From CADEED01 sp020442965 (GTDB lineage: Bacteria; Pseudomonadota; Gammaproteobacteria; Steroidobacterales; Steroidobacteraceae): a stretch of 16,524 bases of DNA. Below the pieces are notes generated by a model. That model worked only from the letters and a program-made list of their open reading frames with translations. It was not told the origin of the DNA and ran no database searches. Location of the stretch: contig JAWLAH010000034.1 in NCBI GenBank assembly GCA_041395525.1, forward strand, positions 1-16,524, written 5' to 3'. Position numbers and translations under genes: made by a program. Below, piece by piece: positions 15,730 through 16,524 of this stretch (the first letter of the stretch is position 1; each line of letters opens with the position of its first letter).

Positions 15730-16368
15730 ATGGCAGCCACAGTCATTCAATCGGCGCACGACGTGCTCGACTTCTGGTTCGGCCAGCTGCCACTCGATCA
15801 GGCCGCACTGGCCGAGCGTATGCGCTACTGGTTTGCCGGGGAATCCGACCCCGCCGCCGCGCGCCGCCATGATCAGGCAATCCGCGAGCGCCTGGTGCCG
15901 CTGCTCAATCTGGCGGTGAACAACGAACTCGGCGGCTGGAGCGCGAGCCCGCGTCGGCGCCTTGCGCTGATTCTGCTGTTCGATCAGGTGCCGCGGAATG
16001 CGTTTCGCGGCACCGCCGCCGCCTACTCGTTCGATGATCACGCACTGGCGCTGACAGTCGAGGGACTGCGCGACGCGGCCGATGCGCCGCTCGATCCGGT
16101 AGAACGTCTGTTCTTCTATATGCCACTACAGCATGCCGAATTGCGCAGCGCCCAGGACGAATCCCTGCGTGTCTACCGCCGACTCGGTGCGGATGCGCCG
16201 CCTGCACTCAAGCCTGCGTTCGAGAGCGTGCTGGAATATGCGCACCAACACGCCGAGATCATCAATCGCTTCGGCCGATTTCCGCACCGCAACCGTGTTC
16301 TGCAGCGTGTTAGCACGCCGGAAGAGTTGGCGTGGTTGGCGGACTCGGGCGAAAGTTTCGGCCAATAG
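15730..16368 (+). CDS. DUF924 family protein (212 aa)
   Basis: A soluble, all-helical (TPR-like) protein of a widespread proteobacterial family whose biochemical role is not established. Landmarks by residue: VLDFWFG near the N-terminus (about 12-18), MRYWFAG (about 32-38), the central RRRLALILLFDQVPRNAFRGTAAAYSFDDHAL block (about 75-106), ERLFFYMPLQHAE (about 124-136), and a C-terminal HAEIINRFGRFPHRNRVL with STPEELAWL (about 175-206). All the conserved blocks are intact. I use ATG 15730 because family members begin just before the VLDFWFG block. The frame stays open to an ATG at 15655, but that start would lie inside modA's signal-peptide region. No Shine-Dalgarno is visible. It is divergent from modA and convergent with the gene at the right edge, so it is probably monocistronic. 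Confidence 0.92.
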   Translation: MAATVIQSAHDVLDFWFGQLPLDQAALAERMRYWFAGESDPAAARRHDQAIRERLVPLLNLAVNNELGGWSASPRRRLALILLFDQVPRNAFRGTAAAYSFDDHALALTVEGLRDAADAPLDPVERLFFYMPLQHAELRSAQDESLRVYRRLGADAPPALKPAFESVLEYAHQHAEIINRFGRFPHRNRVLQRVSTPEELAWLADSGESFGQ

Positions 16369-16403
16369 CGTTCACACGATGGCTCGGCAGGCGGGAGCCG
16401 CGC
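16369..16403. terminator. Possible hairpin between convergent genes
   Basis: GGCTC (16381-16385) and GAGCC (16395-16399) could form a short stem in the 35-bp gap between the DUF924 gene and the partial minus-strand gene. There is no T-run, so this is weak. Confidence 0.15.
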
Positions 16404-16524
16404 TCAGTCGCTTGTATCGGGCTCGATGAACGACCAGGCGATCTCGGGAAACCTGGCTTTGATCGCCTGTTCCAGTGCGTTGATCTCTGCCACCGCCTGA
16501 TCGATCGGCATGCCAGTGCGCATC
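16404..16524 (-). CDS. C-terminal end of a probable cation diffusion facilitator transporter (partial)
   Basis: Only the last 39 codons before the TGA at 16404-16406 are in the window. They read MRTGMPIDQAVAEINALEQA and then IKARFPEIAWSFIEPDTSD, a helix followed by a beta strand. The combination of an INALE helix with RFPEIxWxFxEPD resembles the end of the cytoplasmic domain of cation diffusion facilitator proteins, which export divalent metals such as zinc in exchange for protons. The internal Met is unlikely to be the real start. The assignment rests on recall of the tail motif alone. The gene is convergent with the DUF924 gene, 35 bp from its stop. Confidence 0.5.
   Translation of the reverse strand, partial: MRTGMPIDQAVAEINALEQAIKARFPEIAWSFIEPDTSD

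Overview
The window is high-GC DNA (about 60% by eye) from a Gram-negative bacterium. A giant secreted DUF11/SdrD-B-like protein, a periplasmic ModA, a DUF924 protein and a probable CDF-transporter tail suggest a proteobacterium, most likely a gammaproteobacterium, but nothing here fixes the taxon. No tRNA, rRNA, CRISPR array, transposase or integrase was seen.

Layout. (1) 1-8204, minus strand: a 2654-residue signal-peptide-bearing repeat protein (ten DUF11-like and about eight SdrD-B-like modules). Its stop codon overlaps, as TAATG, the start of a second secreted protein that runs off the left edge. This looks like a coupled two-gene surface-protein operon. (2) 8205-9096: a leader region, a small NTF2-like lipoprotein candidate (minus), and a short divergent intergenic region. 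(3) 9097-9480: a 127-residue helical protein of unknown function (plus). (4) 9481-9869: a gene-free gap between convergent genes, holding a striking 40-bp, 39/40-matching inverted repeat around 138 bp that itself contains a strong hairpin. (5) 9870-14036, minus strand: a 1388-residue protein alternating beta-rich exported regions with about ten membrane segments, of unknown function. (6) 14165-14905, plus strand: an Asp/Glu racemase / maleate isomerase superfamily enzyme that keeps the first catalytic Cys but lacks the second. (7) 14773-15672, minus strand: a molybdate-binding protein ModA without adjacent modB or modC, whose C-terminal extension lies antisense to the end of the racemase-like gene. 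(8) 15730-16368, plus strand: a DUF924 protein. (9) 16404-16524, minus strand: the C-terminal end of a probable cation diffusion facilitator.

Apart from the giant gene and its coupled partner, the genes do not form an obvious pathway. They are mostly single-gene units with frequent strand switching (divergent at 8976-9096, 14037-14164 and 15673-15729; convergent at 9481-9869, 14773-14905 and 16369-16403). The parts most worth following up are the giant protein with its coupled partner, the inverted-repeat element, the large unassigned membrane protein, and the atypical racemase-like enzyme overlapping modA.
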